Origin: Sinosporangium siamense
GTDB taxonomy: Bacteria > Actinomycetota > Actinomycetes > Streptosporangiales > Streptosporangiaceae
Reading direction: 5' to 3'
Assembly (NCBI RefSeq): GCF_016863435.1
Contig: NZ_BOOW01000041.1
Coordinates: 62,001-126,000 of the forward strand
DNA length: 64,000 bases
The notes under the pieces are model-generated. The model saw only the letters and a program-made list of their open reading frames with translations, was not told the DNA's origin and searched no databases. The position numbers and the translations under genes are program-made. Shown here piece after piece: positions 63,308 to 64,000 of this stretch. The stretch's first letter is position 1. Every line of letters starts with the position of its first letter.

Positions 63308-64000
63308 ATGGCGACCCACGAGAACCTGTGGCTGCGGTCCGAGCGGCAGGGGACCCGCGGGCCGAAACCCAGCTTCAGCCGCGAGGCACTCACCGAGGCC
63401 GCGATCCGGATCGCCGACGCGGAGGGCATCGAGGCGATCTCTATGCGGCGCCTCGCCCTGGAGCTGGGCGCGGGCACGATGAGCCTCTACCGGTATGTGT
63501 CCGGCAAGGACGACGTGATCGAGTTGATGATCGACACCGCCGTCGATGGCTACATCCCGGAAGGCACCGTCATGTCCGGCGACTGGGTGACGGACATGCG
63601 CGACCTGGCGCAGCGGTCACGGCAGACGATGCTCCGCCACCCCTGGCTGGCCCCGCTCGCGGCGAACCGGCAGCAGACGGGCCCCAACCGGTTCAGGCTG
63701 ATGGAGGAGACCCTGGCCATCTTCGACGGGCTCGGCCTGAGTCCCGACCGGATGCTGACGGTCGTAGGCAGCGTGATCGCCTACGTCAACGGGTTCGTGC
63801 AGAGCGAGCTCGCCTACGCCGAGGCGATGCGCCGCACCGGCCTCGACATGCGGCAGTGGATGGCCCTCCACACGCCCTTCATCGAGTCGATGCTGGCCAC
63901 CGGCCGATTCCCGAGGTTCGCCCGCATGACCGCCGAGGCCGGCCGCGAACTCGTGGGCAGCGACGCACGTTTCCTCTACGGCCTCGACCGCCTCCTGGAC
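63308..64000 (+). CDS. TetR-family regulator (TetR_C_1 type), 3' end cut
   Basis: 231 codons are visible; the gene continues past the window. The HTH is at residues ~30-75 (ISMRRLALELGAGTMSLYRYVSGKDDVIELM). The C-terminal domain matches the TetR_C_1 group (RHPWLAPLAANRQQTGPNRFR, VIAYVNGFVQSELAYAEAM). The ATG at 63308 follows GCGAGGACGAG. Repressors of this group usually control a divergent neighbour, which here is atpB. Confidence 0.92.
   Translation, partial: MATHENLWLRSERQGTRGPKPSFSREALTEAAIRIADAEGIEAISMRRLALELGAGTMSLYRYVSGKDDVIELMIDTAVDGYIPEGTVMSGDWVTDMRDLAQRSRQTMLRHPWLAPLAANRQQTGPNRFRLMEETLAIFDGLGLSPDRMLTVVGSVIAYVNGFVQSELAYAEAMRRTGLDMRQWMALHTPFIESMLATGRFPRFARMTAEAGRELVGSDARFLYGLDRLLD

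Overview
The window is high-GC DNA with GTG/TTG starts, strong AGGAGG-type ribosome sites and a regulator-rich gene set (TetR, XRE, GntR, PucR, AraC-like, ArsR). With a DUF3073 gene, an F420-dependent LLM oxidoreductase, a GPGG-motif membrane peptide and a sigma/CU044_5270-type pair, this points to an actinomycete, probably Streptosporangiales (inference; no rRNA or marker gene settles it). No rRNA, tRNA, CRISPR array, insertion sequence or prophage was seen.

Layout. 1-10.3 kb: a minus-strand operon for uptake and hydrolysis of an unknown small molecule (lipoprotein binding protein, two amidohydrolases, permease, fused permease-ATPase, ATPase, terminator, then a cut-off M24 peptidase), divergent from an XRE-cupin regulator with a His-rich linker. 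10.3-14.6 kb: P450, DUF3073, ArsR and a TPR protein. 14.9-21.2 kb: three paralogous beta-lactamase-fold serine hydrolases, a TetR-thioesterase pair and a second TetR; a shared 19-bp palindrome links the hydrolases to that TetR. 21.3-29.2 kb: HAD hydrolase, GntR/FCD, SulP transporter, XRE-flavin-fold protein, PucR, and a TetR/FAD-monooxygenase pair with two operators. 29.3-34 kb: two secreted type-B carboxylesterases and a decayed serine hydrolase. 34-40.9 kb: glyA, M20 deacylase, GlxA-like regulator, DJ-1/PfpI, PEBP, acetate-type symporter with DUF485. 41.6-47.4 kb: small membrane proteins, F420 oxidoreductase, a hyaluronan-synthase-like glycosyltransferase, an ABC-2 exporter. 47.6-48.6 kb: a sigma-factor/CU044_5270 deletion fusion. 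49-52.7 kb: metH behind an S-adenosylhomocysteine riboswitch. 52.8-58.6 kb: repeat-rich DNA around an FtsX-type ABC exporter, divergent from a two-component system (58.7-60.5 kb). 60.6-64 kb: a TPR remnant, a membrane protein, an RDD protein, and an orphan ATP synthase subunit a divergent from a TetR cut by the window end.

Most interesting items: the SAH riboswitch, whose P1 strand also pairs with the metH Shine-Dalgarno sequence; the serine-hydrolase regulon; the orphan atpB under apparent TetR control; and the P450 lacking the usual I-helix acid.
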